From contig CALDSK010000183.1 of assembly GCA_937911865.1 (NCBI GenBank), positions 1 through 36,821 on the forward strand: DNA of 36,821 bases, given 5' to 3'. The stretch is from an uncultured Synechococcus sp. (GTDB lineage: Bacteria; Cyanobacteriota; Cyanobacteriia; Phormidesmidales; Phormidesmidaceae). The position numbers were made by a program, and so were the translations under genes. Positions 1 to 6,981 of the stretch are shown here, in pieces; the first letter of the stretch is position 1, and each line of letters begins with the position of its first letter. Under the pieces are notes generated by a model. That model was given only the letters and a program-made list of their open reading frames with translations, made no database searches and was not told the origin of the DNA.

Positions 1-1029
1 GTTGCCGAAGCGGTTCGCTCCGTCGGCAGCGCCGTGGTCCGCATCGACACCGAGCGCACAGTCACACGCAACGTCCCCGATATGTTTTATGACGATCCGT
101 TCTTTCGCGGCTCGTTCGGTGGTCGTGGCGGCGGTTTCCAAAACATTCCTCAAGAAGAGCGGCTGCGAGGGCAGGGCTCTGGATTCATTATCAACGAGCA
201 GGGCGATATTCTTACCAATGCTCATGTGGTTGATGGCACCGACCAGGTCACAGTGAAGCTGAAAGACGGTCGCTCTTTCGAAGGCTACGTTGAAGGCATT
301 GACGATATTACAGATCTGGCGGTCGTTCGGATCAATACGGGCGGCGAGCCTTTGCCGATTTCTAAGCTAGGTGATTCAGATAGCGTTTCTGTCGGTGATT
401 GGGCGATCGCAGTTGGCAATCCCCTGGGCCTTGACAATACAGTTACCCTTGGCATCGTCAGCACGTTAAAACGCTCTAGCGCCGCCGTTGGTATTCCGGA
501 TAAGCGCATCGACTTCATTCAAACCGATGCAGCTATCAATCCTGGCAACTCAGGCGGCCCCCTGCTTAACGCAAAAGGCGAAGTCATTGGCATCAATACG
601 GCCATTCGCGCCGATGCAATGGGCATTGGCTTTGCTATTCCTATTAACAAAGCCAAGTCCATCCAGGCCAGCCTGTCTCGCGGTGAACGGATTGCACATC
701 CCTACCTGGGCGTACAGATTGCTACGCTCACACCAGACATGGCAAAAATGAATAATGAAGACCCCAACAGTGCCATTGAGCTGCCTGAAACGCATGGCGT
801 TTTAGTCGTTCGTGTTTTACCGAACACGCCTGCTGCAGAAGCCGGTCTGCGTCGAGGAGACGTGATTACAGAAGTGGCTGGAATGCGCGTCAAGCAGGCC
901 GATCAGCTACAGAGTCGCGTCGACCGGGTGAAGGTTGGCGACGCGTTAAAAGTGACACTTAGAAGGGGCGAGTACACCCGAAAGATATCAGTAAAAACGG
1001 CGGACTTATCTGAGCAAGAAAGCGCTTAG
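1..1029 (+). CDS. HtrA/Deg-family serine protease with PDZ domain (5' partial)
   Basis: The reading frame is open from base 1, so the signal peptide and first part of the gene lie outside the window. What remains is 342 codons of a trypsin-like HtrA/DegP/HhoA protease that degrades or refolds damaged proteins in the periplasm or lumen. The catalytic triad is visible: His75 in NAHVVDG, Asp105 in DLAVVRI and Ser184 in NPGNSGGPL, counting from base 1. A single PDZ domain fills the C-terminus (roughly residues 230-335, including a [18 protein letters not shown] segment). An aromatic/Gly-rich loop (about 25-45) precedes the protease core, as in cyanobacterial HhoA/HhoB/HtrA. Which of these three paralogues it is cannot be decided from the fragment. 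All key residues are intact. Confidence 0.95.
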   Translation, partial: VAEAVRSVGSAVVRIDTERTVTRNVPDMFYDDPFFRGSFGGRGGGFQNIPQEERLRGQGSGFIINEQGDILTNAHVVDGTDQVTVKLKDGRSFEGYVEGIDDITDLAVVRINTGGEPLPISKLGDSDSVSVGDWAIAVGNPLGLDNTVTLGIVSTLKRSSAAVGIPDKRIDFIQTDAAINPGNSGGPLLNAKGEVIGINTAIRADAMGIGFAIPINKAKSIQASLSRGERIAHPYLGVQIATLTPDMAKMNNEDPNSAIELPETHGVLVVRVLPNTPAAEAGLRRGDVITEVAGMRVKQADQLQSRVDRVKVGDALKVTLRRGEYTRKISVKTADLSEQESA

Positions 1030-1161
1030 CTTTGAGTAAAACTTACGAACTATGCTCAAGGTTAGGCGGTACTTTCAGTTTTATAGAAACAGTTTGTCTC
1101 TTTTGCTTTGACAATGCTTTAAGGCGTTAGGGCAGAAATAAAGTCATGTGCACCCCATAAC

Positions 1162-1192
1162 TTGACAGACAGTCAATCTAGCCTGTTACTAT
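1162..1192 (+). promoter_or_regulatory. Probable sigma70-type promoter for the riboswitch-remA transcript
   Basis: A consensus TTGACA at 1162-1167 is followed after 17 nt by GTTACT (1185-1190), with an overlapping TACTAT at 1187-1192. Transcription would start near 1198-1200, about 12 nt before the conserved 5' strand of the riboswitch aptamer, which is the expected geometry. The protease gene ends 130 nt upstream, so the riboswitch appears to have its own promoter. Confidence 0.6.
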
Positions 1193-1210
1193 CAGCTAAA
1201 CGCAAACAAA

Positions 1211-1357
1211 TGCTCCTAGGGTTCCGGCTCTTTCGTAGGTGTTGCATAGCATCAACTGCGAATAGAGTGACAGGTCCAAGAGGCGCAGCTGAGCTGTTAG
1301 GAAGCCCTTAATCATGCCTAACAGCTGAGTACACGGAGGGAAAAAAGCCCGGGAGAA
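1211..1357 (+). promoter_or_regulatory. ykkC-class riboswitch aptamer, guanidine-I type
   Basis: The conserved blocks of the ykkC RNA occur in order: CCTAGGGTTCCG (1215-1226), AGGTCCAAGAGG (1272-1283), ACACGGAGGG (1331-1340) and AAAAGCCCGGGAGA (1343-1356). Between the second and third blocks is a variable hairpin with perfect 10-bp arms (1292-1301 with 1317-1326). CTCC at 1213-1216 can pair with GGAG at 1352-1355 to close the aptamer. Subtype 1 of this class binds free guanidine; close relatives (subtype 2) bind ppGpp, PRPP or nucleoside diphosphates. The 3' blocks match the guanidine subtype best from memory, with one visible departure (A for G in GGTCCRAGAG). The next gene is a remA-like regulator, which is not a usual target. 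A covariance-model search would settle the subtype. Confidence 0.88.
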
Positions 1358-1405
1358 ACTCAACGGCTCTGTAAAAAGGGTCGTTGCTTTTTCCCCGGGC
1401 TTTTT
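1342..1405 (+). terminator. Riboswitch expression platform: terminator competing with the aptamer
   Basis: AAAAAGCCCGGG (1342-1353) and CCCGGGCTTTTT (1394-1405) are perfect 12-bp complements, with an inner stem CAACG (1361-1365) / CGTTG (1382-1386). The 3' arm ends in a T run. The 5' arm is the same stretch that forms the conserved 3' end of the aptamer, so ligand-bound aptamer and terminator cannot coexist. This predicts an ON switch: ligand permits readthrough into the gene at 1441. Confidence 0.85.
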
Positions 1406-1440
1406 CGCAATCCTCTTAATATCAACTACACGACTCGTCT

Positions 1441-1674
1441 ATGAAGCTCATTAATATTGGATTCGGCAATAGCATTTCTGCTGACAAGGTAGTCGCTATT
1501 GTCAGCCCTGAATCCGCCCCCATCAAACGAATCATCTCAGAGGCACGCGATCGCGGTCAGCTGGTCGATGCCACCTATGGTCGACGTACTCGCGCCGTTA
1601 TGGTCACTGAATCAGGCCACATTTTACTCTCTTCTATTCAGCCTGAAACCGTCGCTCATAGGTTTATTAACTGA
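1441..1674 (+). CDS. remA: RemA-like DUF370 regulatory protein
   Basis: A 77-residue protein of the DUF370/RemA family. It starts [20 protein letters not shown] and carries the family's conserved [11 protein letters not shown] segment (about 27-37) and the [15 protein letters not shown] segment. In Bacillus subtilis RemA is a DNA-binding activator of biofilm matrix and osmoprotection genes; cyanobacteria carry orthologues whose role is poorly defined. The length is normal and the ORF intact. The ATG lies only 35 nt after the riboswitch terminator, with no recognisable promoter between and no clear Shine-Dalgarno, so expression should depend on riboswitch readthrough. The neighbour usually found beside remA in Firmicutes (gmk) is absent here. 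Confidence 0.88.
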   Translation: MKLINIGFGNSISADKVVAIVSPESAPIKRIISEARDRGQLVDATYGRRTRAVMVTESGHILLSSIQPETVAHRFIN

Positions 1675-1778
1675 CCGCTTCCATCAGGGATTTATGCATC
1701 AGCTAAGCTTCACTAAAACAACATATTAAAAAGACTTTCTAACAAGTTTTATTGATTATTTTGTTGATAAGTAAGTGA

Positions 1779-3359
1779 TTAGGAAAGGTCCTCAGAGAGT
1801 TGATACAAATTCAAATTGATTACATAGTGACCGACTAACGTAATCCGCTCATAGGACATCGGATATAAATGCAACAGTCTGGGGTTATCAGCGTCTCGAT
1901 GCATCACCAAACCGTTCAGACCAATGTCTTTACGGTAGTCAATAACCCTATCTTCTTCGTCCAAAATCACGCTAAAGAAAGGACTTGACTCAGGTCGATT
2001 AGCCTCAAGCTCCGCGTAGCTTTGGGTAAATGCTGTTCCAAATCCTAGCGGCATGTATATGCCGTCAGAATATTCAGCGCTGTCCAAGCGCGGCATCTGG
2101 TCCCAGTCGATTCCACTAACCACCAGCTTACGCAGTTCACCTGCGTCATTCTCAAAGTCAATTTCCACTTCGACAAGTGAGTCATCAGATAAAGCAGACG
2201 TGATTTGGCGACCAGTCGCACCGACGACAGTCGACAGCTGCGAAAAATCTGACGCCCATAGCCGCGTTTCATCATAAATGCCGGGTGAAACAAAGCTTTG
2301 AAACTTCAAATCTGACTGCCGCAGATCTTCCCAGGTTTGAATACGCCTATTGCTGTCAGCATCAGGACGAACAATAAGCGTCTCTTTGTCGATTTGTTCA
2401 TCGGCAGCAATGATGTTTTCTGTCTTCAGATCGCTTACCTGAACAACTGTCTCTGTATCCACCTGCCGGAGTTCATCTAGCGCGAACGGCAGCCCAGACA
2501 AGAAGCGAAATCCTGGCCATGCTTCCATCGTACGAGCCTGCTGCCAGTAGTGAGAAGGATTTAGCCAGGAAACAATCTCTGCATAGACACCGCGAGGAAA
2601 GGTGAAGTAACCCTGATAGATTTTTTCGCTGTTGCCCTCTTCATTCAACGCAGAGACTGCTATCTCCCAGTAACCTGCCCCTAGACAGTTGTTGGTCAGC
2701 GAGATAGAGATTTCTTCAGCGCGATAGCCTGCTAACCCTGTTGGCAAATCAATATGCGTAGAGCCAGGCTCAAAAATTACTCGCTGCCGATTAAACTCTC
2801 TTTCTGTTAAGAACCACTGGGTTAAATCTTTATTATTTCTAGCCGTCGCTGGGACTTTGGGCATAAATAGCGTCAAATCGATATCGCGCAACCGCAGCTG
2901 CGTTTCGGTTTCGCTGTTGACAGCGCCCTTGGCATCAGCGCCGTCAGCACCACCGCTGTCGGTACCACCGCTGTCAGCTCCACTGCTAGACAGCGTGAAA
3001 GAAACATCAAAGATATTTCCATCCTGCTGCTCAAAGCTAATATCGTTGCCTTGCCAGGTATGGTTTTCAATCGTTTCGGTCATTAGCGGAATGCTGTCGA
3101 GCGTGCGATCGCTATACCGATAGTGGACAATTGCCACTGCGCTAGTAACGCCAGCAGACAGCGCTAATCCCAGTCCTATCGCGATCCTCCGTTGAAGCCA
3201 GCGTCTACCTTTCTGCTGCGTCCATTCTTTTGATGGCTCAAGCGACGCTTGAGCTGTTTCCTTGCCTCTCAAGTCACTGCCTGCTTGATCGACAGGCTCA
3301 ACTGTGCCCTGATGCGTAGCTACATTCAAACTATCCAACTGTTGATCTAAACTTTGCAC
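1779..3359 (-). CDS. Membrane-anchored protein of unknown function
   Basis: I do not recognise this 526-residue protein. A polar N-terminus ends in a basic patch (KGRRWLQRR, about 50-58), followed by one hydrophobic helix (about 59-79). That predicts a cytoplasmic tail and a large domain outside the inner membrane. Residues 125-148 are a Ser/Gly/Asp/Ala-rich stretch that looks like a flexible linker. The remainder is acidic, with no catalytic motif I can name. The start is GTG at 3357-3359; no in-frame ATG occurs until about residue 92, past the anchor. A strong hairpin with a T run lies about 20 nt upstream of this start. The gene follows an esterase-like gene on the same strand 170 nt away, so a link is possible but unproven. 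Confidence 0.7.
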   Translation of the reverse strand: MQSLDQQLDSLNVATHQGTVEPVDQAGSDLRGKETAQASLEPSKEWTQQKGRRWLQRRIAIGLGLALSAGVTSAVAIVHYRYSDRTLDSIPLMTETIENHTWQGNDISFEQQDGNIFDVSFTLSSSGADSGGTDSGGADGADAKGAVNSETETQLRLRDIDLTLFMPKVPATARNNKDLTQWFLTEREFNRQRVIFEPGSTHIDLPTGLAGYRAEEISISLTNNCLGAGYWEIAVSALNEEGNSEKIYQGYFTFPRGVYAEIVSWLNPSHYWQQARTMEAWPGFRFLSGLPFALDELRQVDTETVVQVSDLKTENIIAADEQIDKETLIVRPDADSNRRIQTWEDLRQSDLKFQSFVSPGIYDETRLWASDFSQLSTVVGATGRQITSALSDDSLVEVEIDFENDAGELRKLVVSGIDWDQMPRLDSAEYSDGIYMPLGFGTAFTQSYAELEANRPESSPFFSVILDEEDRVIDYRKDIGLNGLVMHRDADNPRLLHLYPMSYERITLVGHYVINLNLYQLSEDLS

Positions 3360-3379
3360 GAGAGAAACGCTCCATACTC

Positions 3380-3429
3380 AAAAATAGTCACGCTTAATGC
3401 TTGCTCTGAAGCACAGCGTGACTATTTTT
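3380..3429 (-). terminator. Perfect 15-bp hairpin with T run
   Basis: AAAAATAGTCACGCT (3380-3394) and AGCGTGACTATTTTT (3415-3429) are perfect complements. The 20-nt loop itself folds (TGCTT/AAGCA). On the minus strand it ends in five Ts, so it most likely terminates the esterase-like gene ending at 3530. Being almost symmetric, it could act in both directions. It leaves only 20 nt before the GTG of the next minus-strand gene. Confidence 0.75.
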
Positions 3430-3529
3430 GTCTACAGAAACGGACATCGAGATTTCGGCAAAACTAAGATCTAGATCACAGCATTTTCATACTTTATGTA
3501 GTAGCTGAGCTGAAACGCTGATGCTAGGA

Positions 3530-4528
3530 CTATTGCGTTGCTTCAGCTGGCAAACTTTCTCCATCTGGAAATTCGCTGGTTGCAGCGTTTTCACTACCTG
3601 TACCGACAGTTGCCAGCGCATCTGCAAACCGCTGACCGATAACCTTATAGCTATCTGCCGTAAAGTAAATGCCGTTCATAGGCAAATCTTTAGTCACAAT
3701 CATGGCACCGTCTGAGATTCGAATGTTTTCCTGCTGCGTCTGCACAGAATCCCAGTTAGGCAGACCTTCAAGATCGTCTGGCTGGCCTAGTTGAGCGTAC
3801 AGCAAAGGCAGCCTGGGATTGCCAATATCCGATCTGAAGTTATACGCAAAGGTCGCGAACTTTTCAGCCCAGGCATCGGCATCTGGGCGCAAAGACGGAA
3901 ACTGCTGCGGATCGATCGCATCCGCTTCTCCTTGAAAAAATAGAATGCCGCTTACCGTGCCCATCGGCGAAGCTGCCCGTATGCGCTTCAGGCAGGAACC
4001 ATACAAAGATTGATCGCTCGGACTTTTCTCCCAGTCAGTAATTGAGGCGCCGTTCCTAGCACAGGGAATCAGGCCGATAATTTGATTGTTGTTTTGAGCA
4101 ATTAAAGTCTGAGCAAACGGTAACGCGGGTCCAAACCCAGGCATTTCATCAGCTGAGACCAGATCGACCTGATCGACACTGCTATCTACTGGGGCCTTGG
4201 CGATCGCCCACCGGTAGTCGTTACCAAACGTATAAATATTGGCACTCGTTGCGACATCCGCCGGAATTTCTGCCATCCCCACCATATTAGATTGACCCAC
4301 CAGCACATAAAGCTTTAGCCGCCCCTGCAAACGTTGCGGAATCACGGGCTGCGGCAGCGCATCTTGCAGACGAACAGCAGATCTAGCGCTCTGTGGATAC
4401 CAGCCAAACCGCCGCAGGTGGTTAGCCGCATGCTGGCTGACGTCCGTATTCTTTTGCAGCACGATTCCGATACCAGCACCACAGAGGAGCGTTAGAGCAA
4501 GCGCAGTGAAGGTGCGGAACAGTTTCAT
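3530..4528 (-). CDS. SASA/SGNH-type esterase-like secreted protein, active site degenerate
   Basis: This 332-residue protein belongs to the sialate O-acetylesterase-like (SASA, CE6) group of SGNH hydrolases, which remove acetyl groups from sugars. Visible blocks are the nucleophile motif LVGQSNMVG (Ser80 from the ATG used here), a middle block around GFGPALPFA, and FFQGEADA. The C-terminal block that normally reads D-x-x-H is NGIYFTADSYKVIG, so catalytic Asp and His appear replaced by Asn and Tyr. The ATG at 4528 is preferred over an upstream TTG (4555) because it begins MKLFRTF and a hydrophobic signal/anchor segment of about 20 residues. It may be an inactive sugar-binding relative or use another residue. 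Family assignment is firm; activity is doubtful. Confidence 0.8.
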   Translation of the reverse strand: MKLFRTFTALALTLLCGAGIGIVLQKNTDVSQHAANHLRRFGWYPQSARSAVRLQDALPQPVIPQRLQGRLKLYVLVGQSNMVGMAEIPADVATSANIYTFGNDYRWAIAKAPVDSSVDQVDLVSADEMPGFGPALPFAQTLIAQNNNQIIGLIPCARNGASITDWEKSPSDQSLYGSCLKRIRAASPMGTVSGILFFQGEADAIDPQQFPSLRPDADAWAEKFATFAYNFRSDIGNPRLPLLYAQLGQPDDLEGLPNWDSVQTQQENIRISDGAMIVTKDLPMNGIYFTADSYKVIGQRFADALATVGTGSENAATSEFPDGESLPAEATQ

Positions 4529-4694
4529 AACGAAAAAAGAAAAGAGAGTCGGCAAAGAATGTGTCGCCTAGCCACCGGAACAGATAAAGGGCCTAATGAC
4601 ACGCAGGGTATGAATGCTAGCTGTTAAACCAATCAAAGTGAAGTCGGACTGACTACGCATAAGTCTTTTTAAACGCTAGGCTAAGACCAGCAAA

Positions 4695-5639
4695 GTGGAT
4701 GCAAAGGAGCATCACGACTACTTCATATCGTCCCAACTAATATCGCAGACTATGGCTCATCTTAAAGACCGTCGATCTCAAAATGTAGAGGGTGATTTTT
4801 ATGTAGACAGCAGCTGTATCGATTGTGATACCTGCCGATGGCTTTCTCCTGCTATCTATAGCCGTGAAGGCAGTCAGTCGGCAGTGTATCATCAACCGGC
4901 CAGCAACGAAGAGCGCAAAGCTGCGCTTGAAGCGTTGCTAGCTTGCCCAACCGGGTCGATTGGAACCCGCGAAAAACCGATAGATATTCAGCAGGTGCAG
5001 CAAACGTTTCCGCTGCAGGTAGACGAGAATGTTTATTACTGCGGCTATCACTCCAAAAAGTCGTTTGGGGCCGCGAGCTATTTTATTCAGCGGCCTGGGG
5101 GCAATGTACTAGTTGATTCGCCTCGGTTTACGCCGCCGCTGGTAAAGCGGCTAGAAGCAATGGGCGGCGTACGGTATATGTATCTAACCCACCGCGACGA
5201 TGTAGCAGATCATCAAAAGTTTCATAATCGGTTTGGGTGCGATCGCATCCTGCATACACAGGACATCACCTCAGCAACCCAGGACGTCGAAATCCAACTG
5301 ACGGGTAATGAGCCCACTGCCTTAGCAGACGATCTGCTGATCATTCCACAGCCCGGACACTCGGCAGGACACACCGTACTGCTCTACCGTGGCAAATATC
5401 TCTTTACAGGCGATCACCTAGCTTGGTCTGCTCGGCTCAACCAGCTCTATGCCTTTCGCAACTTTTGCTGGGACTCATGGCCACGCCAAATCGAATCAAT
5501 GAAAGCACTCTCTGGGCCAACTAATAACTACGCTTTTGAGTGGGTGCTTCCTGGCCACGGGCGAAGGTTTTCAGCCTCCCCTGAAACCATGCGTCAGCAG
5601 ATGCAGCAATGCATTCAATGGATGACATCAGCCGCTTAA
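4695..5639 (+). CDS. Ferredoxin-like domain fused to metallo-beta-lactamase fold protein
   Basis: The N-terminal part (about 40-105) carries CIDCDTCRW and a later CPTGSIG, a ferredoxin-type cysteine pattern that could hold one Fe-S cluster. The rest is a metallo-beta-lactamase fold with the metal motifs THRDDVADH, PGHSAGHT, FTGDH and LPGHG. The first motif is HxxDxxxDH rather than the common HxHxDH, so one metal ligand is shifted. This two-domain architecture is common in cyanobacteria and plants, but its reaction is not established. The start is GTG at 4695; an ATG at 4752 (MAHLKDRR) just before the conserved ferredoxin part is an equally good alternative and would give 295 residues. The gene is convergent with the PEP-CTERM gene and shares a terminator with it. 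Confidence 0.87.
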   Translation: MDAKEHHDYFISSQLISQTMAHLKDRRSQNVEGDFYVDSSCIDCDTCRWLSPAIYSREGSQSAVYHQPASNEERKAALEALLACPTGSIGTREKPIDIQQVQQTFPLQVDENVYYCGYHSKKSFGAASYFIQRPGGNVLVDSPRFTPPLVKRLEAMGGVRYMYLTHRDDVADHQKFHNRFGCDRILHTQDITSATQDVEIQLTGNEPTALADDLLIIPQPGHSAGHTVLLYRGKYLFTGDHLAWSARLNQLYAFRNFCWDSWPRQIESMKALSGPTNNYAFEWVLPGHGRRFSASPETMRQQMQQCIQWMTSAA

Positions 5640-5692
5640 TCGCCGGCCGCGAATACAGTCGTTCTATTCCGCCCAGTTCCATTCCACACAAA

Positions 5693-5720
5693 AAAGCCCG
5701 GTCAAACAGACCGGGCTTTG
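5693..5720. terminator. Bidirectional terminator between convergent genes
   Basis: AAAGCCCGGTC and GACCGGGCTTT form a perfect stem around a 4-nt loop, between the converging genes ending at 5639 (+) and 5832 (-). The minus-strand reading has the better T run (six Ts), so it is strongest for the PEP-CTERM gene. Confidence 0.85.
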
Positions 5721-5831
5721 CCTATAGCTCTAGAAAAAAGCTCTAGACGGCTAAAATAATCTCAAACGTTTCAGAACAGTGGTCTCCAGTAGCCTCCAGT
5801 GGCCTAAAGATGTTCGGGCAACGTGACAGAT

Positions 5832-6635
5832 CTAGGAAGCTTGCGCTTGCTTGCGGCGACCCGAAACCATCAGCCCAGCAACGACCATTCCGATACCTAG
5901 CAAAGCAGAAGGCTCAGGCACCTTTTCGGCTGCAACGCTACCAAATACCTTAAAGTCGGGGCCGTTGTACGACTTACCTTTACTGCTCACTCTCAGCGCG
6001 CTGACATAGCCAGTTGACAAACCCAAATCCGCCAGGCTAATTCCGATGGAGCCAACCTTCTGCTTACGGCCGATTTCTTTAGTATCGATTTTATAGCCAG
6101 CGTTATCCCATTTGTTAGATTTTGCGAGCCGTAGCAAGTTACCAATCGCATTGCCATCTGCATCAAGTGCCTGAACATCCATCCGACTGTTCATGCCGCG
6201 CTCGAATAGGAAGATATTGTCGACAGCCTGCTCAAAGTGCAAGTCGAGAACAAAGTTACCTTTGTCTTCAGTATCGATGATGTTGTTCAGGTTCAGGTTA
6301 TTCATCACCCTCTTTGCACCTTCGTTGGTCAGTGCTTCTTCACGAATACCGGTCGTCGCTAAATCACCAATGTCAGCACTAGCCGCACCGCTGTTGCCGC
6401 CAGTGTAAATATCGTTTGACAAGATATTCGCAGAGTTCACCAGCGAGAAATCGGTAATGACTCGGCCACTGTCTAGCGTAATAGAGTCCAAGAAAATATC
6501 ACCTTTGGAGGCGTTGCCACCACTCAGGGAATGGGTGTAATCCGCTTTAAAGGAAAATGCTTGGGCAGGTGAGGAAAGGGCGATCGCACTCCCTGCAACT
6601 AAACCAAAACCAACAGCGAGTTGACGAAGATTCAT
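5832..6635 (-). CDS. PEP-CTERM exosortase-sorted surface protein
   Basis: A 267-residue exported protein. Residues 1-26 are a signal peptide with an SPAQA cleavage site. The C-terminus has the full tripartite PEP-CTERM signal: VPEP at 239-242, a hydrophobic helix (about 244-259) and a basic GRRKQ tail. Such proteins are delivered by the Sec route and processed by exosortase (EpsH/XrtA family) at the cell surface, often in strains that make extracellular polysaccharide. The middle is a beta-rich domain with a GDIFLDSITL segment and many Asn, Asp and Gly; it may correspond to an exosortase-dependent surface protein family, but I cannot confirm which. No exosortase gene is in the window. The gene stands alone with its own upstream region. 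Confidence 0.9.
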   Translation of the reverse strand: MNLRQLAVGFGLVAGSAIALSSPAQAFSFKADYTHSLSGGNASKGDIFLDSITLDSGRVITDFSLVNSANILSNDIYTGGNSGAASADIGDLATTGIREEALTNEGAKRVMNNLNLNNIIDTEDKGNFVLDLHFEQAVDNIFLFERGMNSRMDVQALDADGNAIGNLLRLAKSNKWDNAGYKIDTKEIGRKQKVGSIGISLADLGLSTGYVSALRVSSKGKSYNGPDFKVFGSVAAEKVPEPSALLGIGMVVAGLMVSGRRKQAQAS

Positions 6636-6981
6636 AGTGTTTTACTTCTTGAGATAGGTTACTGTTCGACCCTCTCAGAATGCCCCACTGATTCTGTTCT
6701 CGACAGCGCTGTTACCATAACTTCTTTCGAGGTTTGTAAACATCCTCAAAGATAGGAAGAACACGGAAAAACAACAATTTACTCGTCTGCTTTTTCTTCC
6801 GCATTTCTACAGCTATTAAACAACTGAGAACGCTGTTTTCTCCGTTGTTCTATAGGCGGCATCAGTATACAGACTGAAAAAAGCCACCTCACAACCTAAG
6901 CTACCTCCACAGCTGGCACCTATCAACAATTTCTTTGAAAACGAAAATGTCAGTGATTACAACAGATTGAAATTGTATCGA
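6636..6981. other. AT-rich intergenic region
   Basis: 346 bases between the divergently used start of the PEP-CTERM gene (minus) and the end of polA (minus). It should contain the PEP-CTERM promoter, but I find no convincing -35/-10 pair. No ORF, strong hairpin or repeat is visible. Confidence 0.5.
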
